From Bacteroides intestinalis (GTDB taxonomy: Bacteria > Bacteroidota > Bacteroidia > Bacteroidales > Bacteroidaceae): a stretch of 64,000 nt of DNA. The position numbers and the translations under genes are program-made. Location: positions 248,001 through 312,000 of the forward strand of contig NZ_CABJDN010000007.1 in NCBI RefSeq assembly GCF_902364365.1, given 5' to 3'. Below the pieces are notes generated by a model, which was not told the origin of the DNA, made no database searches, and was given only the letters and a program-made list of their open reading frames with translations. Shown here piece after piece: positions 46,987 to 55,474 of the stretch (positions within the stretch are counted from its first letter, which is position 1; each line of letters begins with the position of its first letter).

Positions 46987-48897
46987 TTAATTACACTTAC
47001 TTACAACTCCATTCTCTATAAGAGCGATATATCCCAGCAATGCCCCCCAATGATAGAACTTATCGCTTCGCACAACATCATCACCTTCACCAGTGAGAAC
47101 ATTGTAATTCTCAAAGACATATCCATGTGACAACCAGGATTTCAATAATAATTTTTGGGATTTTTCGGCAAAGGCATGTCTCACTTCCGGAAATTCATAG
47201 TTATTCAATCCTAAGTATACCAGAAAATTCAATGGTGCCCAAATGCGTCCCCGCCAATATTCATTATCTTTAAATGCAGAATCATTTTTAGGTACAGAAG
47301 GAATTACGTACTCCCCCCAGAATTCATCAGTGTTCAGCAAATGCTCTTTTATCATCCTCTCAGCCTGATTCTTTGTAGGTACTTTTGCCAGCAATGGATA
47401 AAAGCAAGTGGGTGAAGTACGGTAATTAAATTTCAGATCTCTGGTAGAACGATTATAGTAAAATCCAGTCTTATCATCCCACAACCCTGCTAAATTATTG
47501 CGATAATATTCCGCGCGTTTTCTAAGTTCGATTACATCTTTTTTATAGCCAAGTTCTTCCGCTATTAAAGCCAGATAATCACAATCCATGATGTATAAAG
47601 AAGACATGCCTACATCATGCTGCTCCAGCAAATGTTTTTGCTTATTAAAAGGTACTCCATCATACATTGGAGAATTATCCAATCCTGATTCCAAAACAGC
47701 GCCATAGTGACAATCCGTATCAAACTCAGACCTGAAATAAGTAACCTTTTCATAAGGATTACTACCTAAGCATAATAATCCTCCATCCTCTCTATTCCGG
47801 CTCCACCAGCGATTCCAGGTTAGCAATTCTTTATATAATAACTCCAAGAACCACTTTTCTTGATATTGCTTATATAATGTCCAGACAGCCAAAGAACCAA
47901 CAGGTGGCTGAGAACGATCTCTTGATCTAAAATTATTGCTATAAAAGCAGTTAGGCACAAATCCACTTTCTGTTATCGCCTTAGTTATCTCTACAGCATT
48001 TGCATAAGCCAATTCTTTATTGCTAACAGCAAGCATCATCGACGCAAAATAGGTATCCCAACAGAACAGTGTAAAACCACCAAAATCTTCACTGGCAAAC
48101 CATTCGGAACTCCAAATCCGACTTACAGGAGTAATCACCCTCCTAATGCCAGGATCATATATATTATCCCAAGCCAAAACACTCTGCATGGCATTATAGC
48201 AATCATAATTTTCACCAAATTTTTTCTGATTAGAATTAATAAAATCCCGGGCGCGGTCATTAATGAAAGCAATTGCCTCATCCAATTCCATATTTTCTCC
48301 GCAACAGATAGCAACCGGAGTATCTAAAGACAGAATAAACTCCCTTCCTTTTTTTTCCAGAAGTTCACCCTCTATATAAGTTTTGATTTCAACAACTTTA
48401 TCACGTGATGCCAATGTAAATCCTAAACTATCCACGCTAAGTGTATTGCCCCGTTTCCAAAGACTTTCAGGGATAACCACCAATCGTCCTCCTTTCTTCG
48501 TCTCAGCCAGTGGTCTGATTAGAATTACGTTTTTAAGTCCTATAGCAGCACTTTCTACCTGCAACTTATATCCTCTCCAATCTATGGTCATTTTGGTATA
48601 CGCTCCATCAAAAGAATGAGGTCCCGGCTGTAATAATGGTGCTCCTTTAGCCCTATCTCCGATTCTGAATTTCCTTACACGACTTCCATCTGTATCCATC
48701 ATATTCAGGTCGACAGCAAAACCATAAGGAAGAAATACATGAGTCAGCACACTACGGGTATCCCAGGTATTCCAACCGGAAGCCAACCGTTTTTGCAAAC
48801 TCTCATATAATTCTTCAGGAGTGTTACCTGAAATGGCCTTAATAGGATAGATAAACAGACCTAATAAAAATAATCCGATCAACAAGTACTTTTTCAT
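46987..48897 (-). CDS. MGH1-type (GH63-like) glycoside hydrolase
   Basis: The 636-residue secreted protein (signal KYLLIGLFLLGLFIYPIKA) has an N-terminal beta-sandwich followed by an (alpha/alpha)6 toroid typical of the MGH1/GH63/GH37 group: FGGFTLFCWDTYFASMMLAV, SQPPVGSLAVWTLYKQY, ESGLDNSPMYDG, GFYYNRSTRDLKFNYR, NDEYWRGRIWAPLNFLVYLGL-like text near the end. Members cleave alpha-glucosides such as Glc-alpha-1,2-glycerate, trehalose or Glc3Man glycans, and others attack plant-glycan side chains. It is the first gene of operon D, with the operator-type promoter directly upstream. Confidence 0.87.
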   Translation of the reverse strand: MKKYLLIGLFLLGLFIYPIKAISGNTPEELYESLQKRLASGWNTWDTRSVLTHVFLPYGFAVDLNMMDTDGSRVRKFRIGDRAKGAPLLQPGPHSFDGAYTKMTIDWRGYKLQVESAAIGLKNVILIRPLAETKKGGRLVVIPESLWKRGNTLSVDSLGFTLASRDKVVEIKTYIEGELLEKKGREFILSLDTPVAICCGENMELDEAIAFINDRARDFINSNQKKFGENYDCYNAMQSVLAWDNIYDPGIRRVITPVSRIWSSEWFASEDFGGFTLFCWDTYFASMMLAVSNKELAYANAVEITKAITESGFVPNCFYSNNFRSRDRSQPPVGSLAVWTLYKQYQEKWFLELLYKELLTWNRWWSRNREDGGLLCLGSNPYEKVTYFRSEFDTDCHYGAVLESGLDNSPMYDGVPFNKQKHLLEQHDVGMSSLYIMDCDYLALIAEELGYKKDVIELRKRAEYYRNNLAGLWDDKTGFYYNRSTRDLKFNYRTSPTCFYPLLAKVPTKNQAERMIKEHLLNTDEFWGEYVIPSVPKNDSAFKDNEYWRGRIWAPLNFLVYLGLNNYEFPEVRHAFAEKSQKLLLKSWLSHGYVFENYNVLTGEGDDVVRSDKFYHWGALLGYIALIENGVVSKCN

Positions 48898-48966
48898 AGT
48901 TTAAAGACTAAATTAGACATCAGTTTAACTTTTCATTGGAGGATTTTAAGAATACTTCCACGAATG

Positions 48967-49024
48967 CAAAATAAAAGCCTTAGTCTTAAAAAACAGAGCC
49001 ATCCTTTATTAATTGGACATTAAA
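48967..49024 (-). promoter_or_regulatory. Promoter and operator of PUL operon D
   Basis: The -7 box is a near match, TTATTTTG (48967-48974, minus strand). The paired element at 49009-49024 reads TTAATTGGACATTAAA on the plus strand. The proximal half-site (AAG instead of AAT) starts 13 bp before the box, and the distal-to-proximal offset is 34 bp. The operator touches the terminator of the regulator gene. Confidence 0.65.
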
Positions 49025-49057
49025 AAAGCGCTTAATTGTTATGATTAAGCGCTTTTT
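49023..49057 (-). terminator. Strong terminator of the SARP-Kelch regulator gene
   Basis: Perfect 14-bp arms AAAAAGCGCTTAAT (49023-49036) and ATTAAGCGCTTTTT (49044-49057) enclose a 7-base loop, with T-tracts on both strands. It lies 17 bp after the regulator's stop codon and insulates operon D from read-through. Confidence 0.88.
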
Positions 49058-49074
49058 CTTATTTTTATAAATTA

Positions 49075-51591
49075 TCATTTATATAAATTGCATAAGGGGA
49101 TCTTATATTCCTCTCCTAATGAATCTTTATACTCTTTGCAGAAGCGGTCATATACACTCTTTGCAATACCCTTTTTACCTTGTATAAAAAGAATAGAGCA
49201 TTTAGCCGCCAAAGCTTCTTCATTCAAAGGATCATGCAAGAACAGGATATCAGTAATACGCAGTACTGTATCATAATTATTGCGCTGTACATCCAACAAA
49301 TTCCTCAACAAATCAATAGAAAGACTGGAATAAGAATCTTTAAATTCATCCAACCAATCAACAATGGTATTTGACAGCAACGGACCATACAATAAGATTT
49401 CCAATATCTGATTCAGGAGCTTGTCATCTCCATGATCACCATTTTCCTTAAATTGACGAATACAATCCAACGCCATCCGATAATCACAAAATACTCCCTC
49501 ATGCCATCTGATACACAGAAATCCCGCATCACTGACAACTTCCACATCACCTACTTTTTCTAACAATATACGCAACTTACGCAAAGTCACATTACGGTTA
49601 TTGCGAGCAGACTCTTCCTCTTTGTCTGACCACAGAATATCTGTAGCTTTTTTAGTCAAGATGCCTTGCTTACTTTTTTCCGTATAAAGCACCAACAATA
49701 TAAGCAAGCTTTTCAATCGTGGTGTAAAAGCTCCTGTTATGTCATTACCATCTTTATCACGAACATTAAATGTGCCCAACAAAGAGATTGCCGAACGACT
49801 GCGATCAAAATATTTTTCTACCACAGCAACCTCCTCTACCGTTTCATTAACAGGAAGAACCTCCACCTGAGTATTATCTTCTTGGGTATCTTCAAATTTG
49901 ACTTTCTTTCTGCTGCATTTTATCCGGTATAAAAGGAATACTGCTCCTGCCAACAACAGGATACCACATGACCACCATAACCATACCGAAGCAGAGTCCT
50001 TATTCACCCTCTGCACAATTTCATTATCATTCAGTAAAGGAGTATTGATAGAATAAATAGCCACATCATGTGTACGGTCACTCAAAATCTTATCCATCAC
50101 CAGATACAGTTTATGATAGGCAGGCGACGAATAAAAACTAAAATCACAATCCTGATGAACCAAATCATTACGAATAGGTTTCGATATCTCTACCCAAGCA
50201 GAATCATTCATGAAAACCTTCCAAAGGCTGCCTCCGTCTTTCAGACTAACAGCATAAAAAGAACTGTCCGAAGGTTCAAAGTACATGGAAGATGCCATCA
50301 ACAACATATCCGTAGATTGCTTTTTCTTCCATACACTACGAGACTTTCCCGTTTTCAGATTAATGGCACACAACTCATAAGAAAAATGAGCATTAAATTC
50401 TTGCTTTCCCTGTTTATTTCCACGACCACCAAAAATATACAGTTCATCGCCTACTATAGCTGCTGCAGATGAATAACGAGGAGAAATAACAGGGGTATAT
50501 GCAACTTCTTCAACCTGTTTCATACCCACTTTCAACCGATACAGGTTATTCCTATATTGATAGAATCCATATCCTCCAAAAAAATAAAATGAAGAATCAG
50601 ATGGATTAAACGTACGTGCATGGTTGTAGTAACGAGGCTCATCCAAATGTCTTTCATTCAGACTCCATTTCCCTTCGTCGACAGATAAAGCTGAAACCAA
50701 CTTTTCGTGTAAAGAATAAGACAATAACTGATTAGTCAGTGTATCATAAATCATATGATCTGTATATTCCATAGCCGGATACCCCTCCATAATAGAGACC
50801 TCGTTCCGGTTACCGGAAATACCATTTAATATGTCTATTTTATTTTGTCGCACAAGATAGAACAAGGCATCACGGGCATTAAAAGCAACATCCAAACGGT
50901 CTGATGTTTTCTCCGCATATATTTTTTTCCACTCAATATGATTATCAATTAACCATGAAGGATAAGATGCCAATGCCACAGCTCCTTTTTCTTCGTCAAG
51001 ACAAACATCACCATTATGTTTCCATAACTTCCAATATCTAATCAACTCTCCATCACGGGTAATCTTTACATCTCTAATATTCATTGGAGCTACATCGGCT
51101 GAAAAATATGGAGATTTTCCAAACGAGACCGTTATATCCTTAGTTCCACGCAAAGGCACTACCATTGTAGTATCCTTACTATCATACTTCAAATCAATCT
51201 GATTTGCTTCTATATTAAGATGCAAAGAGACAGGGGTCCATTTACCTTTTTCTATATTGGTATTAATAGCAAACATCCCTTCATTGAATACAAGAGCTGG
51301 AAAATTTCGATTATTGTCACCTGCTGCAAATACAAAATGAAGAAATTGATTTTCATTGGTACACAAATGAAGAATAGCACCAAAATCAGGTTCATTACGG
51401 ACCCACATTTGAAAATCAATAATAAATTCATTTTTTATATGGAAAGGAACATTCTCATCAAGAGACAAAGAAGTACGTTCATTACCAGGCACAGAATGAG
51501 ATTTGAAATGAAGGCCATAATCTATAGAAGCCAACACTTCCAAATACCCAAAAGAGAATAATAATATCCAAATTAGCAATTTACTTTTCAT
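49075..51591 (-). CDS. Membrane-spanning SARP-like regulator with periplasmic LamG-like and Kelch sensor
   Basis: The 838-residue protein has a signal peptide (1-21). A concanavalin/LamG-like region occupies about 25-195. A Kelch-like propeller follows (about 230-520), with blades FYFFGGYGFYQYRNNLYRL and AAAIVGDELYIFGGRGN. One membrane helix lies at 537-557 (WLWWSCGILLLAGAVFLLY) with a basic stop-transfer. The cytoplasmic part is an OmpR-type winged helix (about 601-698: ISLLGTFNVRDKDG, TPRLKSLLILLVLY, ARNNRNVTLRKLRILLEKVG) followed by a helical BTAD/TPR-like domain (700-838). It has no kinase or receiver motifs. It probably binds a glycan in the periplasm and activates the PUL promoters directly from the membrane. 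Its own promoter has a normal TTTG -33 box. Confidence 0.85.
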   Translation of the reverse strand: MKSKLLIWILLFSFGYLEVLASIDYGLHFKSHSVPGNERTSLSLDENVPFHIKNEFIIDFQMWVRNEPDFGAILHLCTNENQFLHFVFAAGDNNRNFPALVFNEGMFAINTNIEKGKWTPVSLHLNIEANQIDLKYDSKDTTMVVPLRGTKDITVSFGKSPYFSADVAPMNIRDVKITRDGELIRYWKLWKHNGDVCLDEEKGAVALASYPSWLIDNHIEWKKIYAEKTSDRLDVAFNARDALFYLVRQNKIDILNGISGNRNEVSIMEGYPAMEYTDHMIYDTLTNQLLSYSLHEKLVSALSVDEGKWSLNERHLDEPRYYNHARTFNPSDSSFYFFGGYGFYQYRNNLYRLKVGMKQVEEVAYTPVISPRYSSAAAIVGDELYIFGGRGNKQGKQEFNAHFSYELCAINLKTGKSRSVWKKKQSTDMLLMASSMYFEPSDSSFYAVSLKDGGSLWKVFMNDSAWVEISKPIRNDLVHQDCDFSFYSSPAYHKLYLVMDKILSDRTHDVAIYSINTPLLNDNEIVQRVNKDSASVWLWWSCGILLLAGAVFLLYRIKCSRKKVKFEDTQEDNTQVEVLPVNETVEEVAVVEKYFDRSRSAISLLGTFNVRDKDGNDITGAFTPRLKSLLILLVLYTEKSKQGILTKKATDILWSDKEEESARNNRNVTLRKLRILLEKVGDVEVVSDAGFLCIRWHEGVFCDYRMALDCIRQFKENGDHGDDKLLNQILEILLYGPLLSNTIVDWLDEFKDSYSSLSIDLLRNLLDVQRNNYDTVLRITDILFLHDPLNEEALAAKCSILFIQGKKGIAKSVYDRFCKEYKDSLGEEYKIPLCNLYK

Positions 51592-51615
51592 AGTATGTCG
51601 TTAAAGAACATACTG

Positions 51616-51645
51616 CAAAGGTAACAAAAAATCGTCCATTACAAA
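51616..51645 (-). promoter_or_regulatory. Promoter of the SARP-Kelch regulator gene
   Basis: On the minus strand a TTTG (51642-51645) is followed after 18 bp by the -7 box TACCTTTG (51616-51623), close to the standard TTTG/TAnnTTTG layout. Unlike the six PUL promoters it lacks the proximal AAT at -13, which suggests basal expression of the sensor. Confidence 0.6.
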
Positions 51646-51699
51646 TAAAGGATACGAGAATTTGGAATTAGAGCTCAATTAAACTGATATTATGCGTAA

Positions 51700-51746
51700 A
51701 TTAATAACAAATTAATCAAGGAAGTAATATCTTCAATTTACTTTTG
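51700..51746 (+). promoter_or_regulatory. Promoter and operator of the plus-strand esterase/lyase pair
   Basis: The -7 box TACTTTTG lies at 51739-51746. The paired TTAAT element is at 51700-51716 (ATTAATAACAAATTAAT), and the proximal TAAT half-site starts 13 bp before the box. The distal-to-proximal offset is 23 bp, the shortest of the six operators. It is divergent from the regulator promoter. Confidence 0.68.
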
Positions 51747-51795
51747 CTACAAAGAATAAAAAAGATCGTTCTATTTATCAAATTAAAACTGTATT

Positions 51796-53271
51796 ATGAA
51801 AAAACTTTTTTTTAATCACATGAAAGTAAGATCGTTATTTACTTTTTTACTATTAGTACATTTTCTTTCTATCTCTACATCTGTAGAAGCCAAAGTCAAA
51901 CTGCCCTCTGTACTTAGCAGCAACATGGTATTACAACAACAATCCAATGTTAAACTTTGGGGTGAAGCCAAAGAAAACTCTTTCGTTACTATAAAAACAT
52001 CATGGAATAATAAGTCATATAAAACAGCTACTGACCAACAAGGGAAATGGCTATTAATTGTTTCTACACCAGTAGCCGGTGGTCCCTACGAGATATCATT
52101 CAGCGATGGAGAAACCCTAACACTAAAAAATATATTAATAGGTGAAGTCTGGTTCTGCTCTGGCCAGTCAAATATGGAAATGCCCATGAGTGGCTTCGAT
52201 CGCCAACCAACACAGGGTACAAATGACATTATTGCAAAAGCTAAAGCATCTACTCCTATTCGTATTTATAACACCGACTCTAAAGATGGAAGATGGGTAC
52301 GACAATTCAGCAAAACTCCACAGGAAGACTGCAAAGGCGAATGGTTAGAAAATAGTCCAAGTAACGTATCTCACACAAGCGCAGCTGCTTACTTTTTTGC
52401 CAAATATATCCAGGAAGTACTGGAAGTACCGGTCGGTATCATCGTGTCTTCACTTGGAGGTTCTAAAGTAGAAGCATGGATGAGCCGGGAAGCGATAACA
52501 CCCTTCAAAAGCATTGACTTATCTATACTCGACAATGATGAACCTATAAAAAATATCACAGCTACCCCTTGCGTATTATATAATGGGAAAATAGCACCTT
52601 TTACAAATTTCACTATAAAAGGTTTTCTCTGGTATCAAGGTGAAAGCAACCGCGATAATGCAGACCTATACAAAAGTTTAATGCCAGCTTTTGTCAAAGA
52701 CCTACGCAATAAATGGAGTATTGGAGAATTTCCTTTTTATTTCGTGGAAATAGCACCTTTCAATTACGAAAGTGCTGATGGTACCTCAGCAGCCCGTATG
52801 CGTGAAGTTCAACAGCAAAATATGAAAGATATTCCCAACAGTGGAATGGTCACTACCCTGGATATCGGACATCCGGTATTCATTCATCCTATGGATAAAG
52901 AAACTGTGGGAAATCGTTTGGCTCTTTGGGCCCTTTCCCAAACATATGGACGGGAAGGATTTGGTTACGCCACTCCCATTTATAAATCAATGGAAATATC
53001 TGGCAATAAGATATATATCAATGTAGATAATGCACAACGTGGACTCTGTCCGATGTGGACTCCACTTGAAGGATTCGAAATTGCCGGTGAAGATAAAATC
53101 TTCTACCCTGCCTATGCTGAAATAGAAACTAAAACCACTCGACTCGCTGTATCATGTGATAAAGTTCCAAATCCAGTTGCTGTTCGATACGCCTATAAAA
53201 ACTACACAAAGGCAAGTGTATTCAATATCCATGGTATCCCCGTGGCTCCATTCAGAACCGACAACTGGTAA
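51796..53271 (+). CDS. Sialate O-acetylesterase-like SGNH esterase
   Basis: The 491-residue secreted protein has family motifs WFCSGQSNMEMPMSG (catalytic Ser near residue 125), FLWYQGESNRDNADLY and FIHPMDKETVGNRLALW, and ends APFRTDNW. Two starts are possible: the first ATG, or the ATG ten codons on, which gives a cleaner signal peptide (MKVRSLFTFLLLVHFLSIS). It is a clear paralogue of the operon-C esterase, differing in the insert after the Ser motif (FDRQPTQGTNDI). It probably removes acetyl groups before the lyase encoded 21 bp downstream acts. Confidence 0.92.
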   Translation: MKKLFFNHMKVRSLFTFLLLVHFLSISTSVEAKVKLPSVLSSNMVLQQQSNVKLWGEAKENSFVTIKTSWNNKSYKTATDQQGKWLLIVSTPVAGGPYEISFSDGETLTLKNILIGEVWFCSGQSNMEMPMSGFDRQPTQGTNDIIAKAKASTPIRIYNTDSKDGRWVRQFSKTPQEDCKGEWLENSPSNVSHTSAAAYFFAKYIQEVLEVPVGIIVSSLGGSKVEAWMSREAITPFKSIDLSILDNDEPIKNITATPCVLYNGKIAPFTNFTIKGFLWYQGESNRDNADLYKSLMPAFVKDLRNKWSIGEFPFYFVEIAPFNYESADGTSAARMREVQQQNMKDIPNSGMVTTLDIGHPVFIHPMDKETVGNRLALWALSQTYGREGFGYATPIYKSMEISGNKIYINVDNAQRGLCPMWTPLEGFEIAGEDKIFYPAYAEIETKTTRLAVSCDKVPNPVAVRYAYKNYTKASVFNIHGIPVAPFRTDNW

Positions 53272-53292
53272 AAATACAGAAACATAAACAGC

Positions 53293-55356
53293 ATGAAAAA
53301 GAAAATATTCCTATTGGTATGTTTGCTATGCAGTTCAATATATAGCATATCAGCCTCAAGTGAGAAGGAATCCAAAGCGGAATTCCTGACTCAAGCTTTT
53401 GTACATCCCGGAATGGCGCAAAGTAAACAAGATCTTGATTATATGCGCGAAATGGCACTAAAAGGCGTACAGCCTTGGAAAACAGCCTACGAAAACTTAA
53501 AGAAAAGAGCCTCTTTAGATTTCATTCCCAGCCCATGTACAGAAATATCTGTTGGCCCTTACGGTGCAAATAGCATCGGCGGGCGTGAATTCTCCGAAAG
53601 TGCCGAGATGGCATATAATCATGCATTGATGTGGTATATTACTAAGGACAAAGCTTATGCGCAAAAAGCCATCGACATTTTGAATGCATGGAGCTACCTG
53701 CTCCGCGGATTCGATGCAAACAATGCTAAATTGAATGTCGGACTTTTCGGATATTACTATCTTAATGCTGCTGAGATCCTAAAATATACCGATTCCGGTT
53801 GGACCTCCAAAGACTTGCAACAATTTACACAAATGGTTCTTACAGTCTTTTATCCCACCATCAAAGACTTTTTCACTGAAGCCAATGGCAACTGGGATGC
53901 ATCCATGATTAGTACCATCATGTGTATTGGTATTTTTACTGATAACCATAATATATTCAACCGTGCAATAGAAAGATTTTACTGGGGCGAAGGAAATTCT
54001 GGTATCACCCGGTATCTCTATCCCGGAGGGCAATGTCAAGAAACTACACGAGACTGGGGACATGTACAATTGGGCATAGGTGAATTTGCCAAAGCTGCAC
54101 AAACAGCCAACACGCAGGGGTTAGACTTTTACAGTGTAGCCGATGATAGGCTAGCACAAGGATTCGAATATACCGCACGCTTCATGTTAGGAGAGCATAT
54201 CGATTTATTTGGAGTTTTTACAGAGAGAGATAACGATAAATTCAGGGATATTTATGAATCTATATATCATCATTATAAAAAAGTAAAAGGTGTAATATTG
54301 CCATATACTGAGAAAGCGATAAAAGAACACACTCGCTCCAAATCGTCAGTAGGCTTTCTGACAGCTGTAAAAGCTCCAATTTCTAATGTCTCTACACAAC
54401 CTTCTATCTATAGAGAACCTGATAACTTTCTGAAACCAACTGTAATCGGGGCTTTAAAAGGTAAATCGAAACAGTTCCCTGCCAATAGTATCCATCTAAA
54501 ACCAGGAGAATCTATACAAGAGGCTATAAACTCTAACAGAAATACTGGTAAATGGATTATTCTGGAAGCAGGAGTACATACGTTGGATGCTCCTCTTAAA
54601 ATATACAGTGGAACTCTCCTTGCCGGCAAGGGACGTGAAACAATAATCTTTCCCTCTCCACGTACTGAAACTGCGATCATTAACGGAGAAGATATCCTTT
54701 CTGATGTCACCATTCGCGATCTTTTAATAGAAGGCGCCACTAAAGTTATCGAAAATGCCGACCCTAATCATGACCGTCGAAGCCGTTCATATATGAATGC
54801 TCCCAGCCGGGAAGGTATCATTCTCAAATCCAAAGAGAAAGATGGTATACAGAATGTTGTTTTGGAAAATATTACAGTACAGAATTTCACAAAAAATGGT
54901 GTAGCAATAGTCAGTGGAAAAAACATTCGCATTCACCAATGTGATTTCAGTGATAATGGAGCCAGTGTAGTGCCGGGTGCCGGATTTCACCACAATCTTC
55001 ATTTATCATACATTACCAATTGCGAAATAACAAGTAGTCGTTTTGATACCTCTCCCTATGGAAATGGCATAAACGTTACCTTCTGTATGAATGTAAAAGC
55101 AACTCATTCGGAGATGGCTCGTAATGGACTCTCAGGCATACGATGCGCGGAAAGTAGCCAAATAGCTATAATCAACAGCCTCGCTGAAGGAAATGGAGAA
55201 AATGGAATATTTATCGAAAAGCAAATGAATAACTGCAAAGATATAACAATCCATCATAACACTGTACAAAACAACAGATGTTATGGTATTGATGCAAGAA
55301 CGGCCATCCAACCAAGTATTAAAGATAACATAAGCTGCCATAACTATAAAGAATAA
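53293..55356 (+). CDS. Alginate-lyase-like toroid fused to a right-handed beta-helix
   Basis: The 687-residue secreted protein has two parts. Residues about 35-330 are an AlgL-like (alpha/alpha) toroid: PYGANSIGGREFSESAEMAYNHALMWY, NGNWDASMISTIMCIGIF, GGQCQETTRDWGHVQLGIGEF. This text resembles the alginate_lyase family that includes PL38 glucuronan lyases of Bacteroides. Residues about 395-685 are a parallel beta-helix (ESIQEAINSNRNTGKWIILEAG, GNGINVTFCMNVKATHSEMARNG, NGIFIEKQMNNCKDITIHHNTV). The His/Tyr/Asn/Arg residues expected of such lyases occur in the first part. A uronan backbone is the likely substrate; the role of the beta-helix is unknown. Confidence 0.82.
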   Translation: MKKKIFLLVCLLCSSIYSISASSEKESKAEFLTQAFVHPGMAQSKQDLDYMREMALKGVQPWKTAYENLKKRASLDFIPSPCTEISVGPYGANSIGGREFSESAEMAYNHALMWYITKDKAYAQKAIDILNAWSYLLRGFDANNAKLNVGLFGYYYLNAAEILKYTDSGWTSKDLQQFTQMVLTVFYPTIKDFFTEANGNWDASMISTIMCIGIFTDNHNIFNRAIERFYWGEGNSGITRYLYPGGQCQETTRDWGHVQLGIGEFAKAAQTANTQGLDFYSVADDRLAQGFEYTARFMLGEHIDLFGVFTERDNDKFRDIYESIYHHYKKVKGVILPYTEKAIKEHTRSKSSVGFLTAVKAPISNVSTQPSIYREPDNFLKPTVIGALKGKSKQFPANSIHLKPGESIQEAINSNRNTGKWIILEAGVHTLDAPLKIYSGTLLAGKGRETIIFPSPRTETAIINGEDILSDVTIRDLLIEGATKVIENADPNHDRRSRSYMNAPSREGIILKSKEKDGIQNVVLENITVQNFTKNGVAIVSGKNIRIHQCDFSDNGASVVPGAGFHHNLHLSYITNCEITSSRFDTSPYGNGINVTFCMNVKATHSEMARNGLSGIRCAESSQIAIINSLAEGNGENGIFIEKQMNNCKDITIHHNTVQNNRCYGIDARTAIQPSIKDNISCHNYKE

Positions 55357-55368
55357 AAAATAAAATAA

Positions 55369-55412
55369 GCAATCCAGTGCTATGCGAATTATCTCGCACT
55401 ACACTGGATTGC
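55369..55412. terminator. Long bidirectional hairpin between convergent genes
   Basis: Perfect outer arms GCAATCCAGTG (55369-55379) and CACTGGATTGC (55402-55412), a 3x3 internal loop, then inner arms TGCGA/TCGCA around ATTATC. It stands between the plus-strand lyase and the minus-strand GH2 and can terminate both. Confidence 0.8.
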
Positions 55413-55474
55413 AACACTGAACTTATCGAAAAAGAACCTATTAAAAACTACATCTTTCTAATCATTATCTATAA

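Noticed and set aside
51616..51683. Weak TTAAT-like pair upstream of the regulator's own promoter
   Set aside because: The best match (51668-51683) fits only 9 of 12 defined positions, is off-phase by one base, and the proximal AAT is at -17, so autoregulation through this operator was not claimed.
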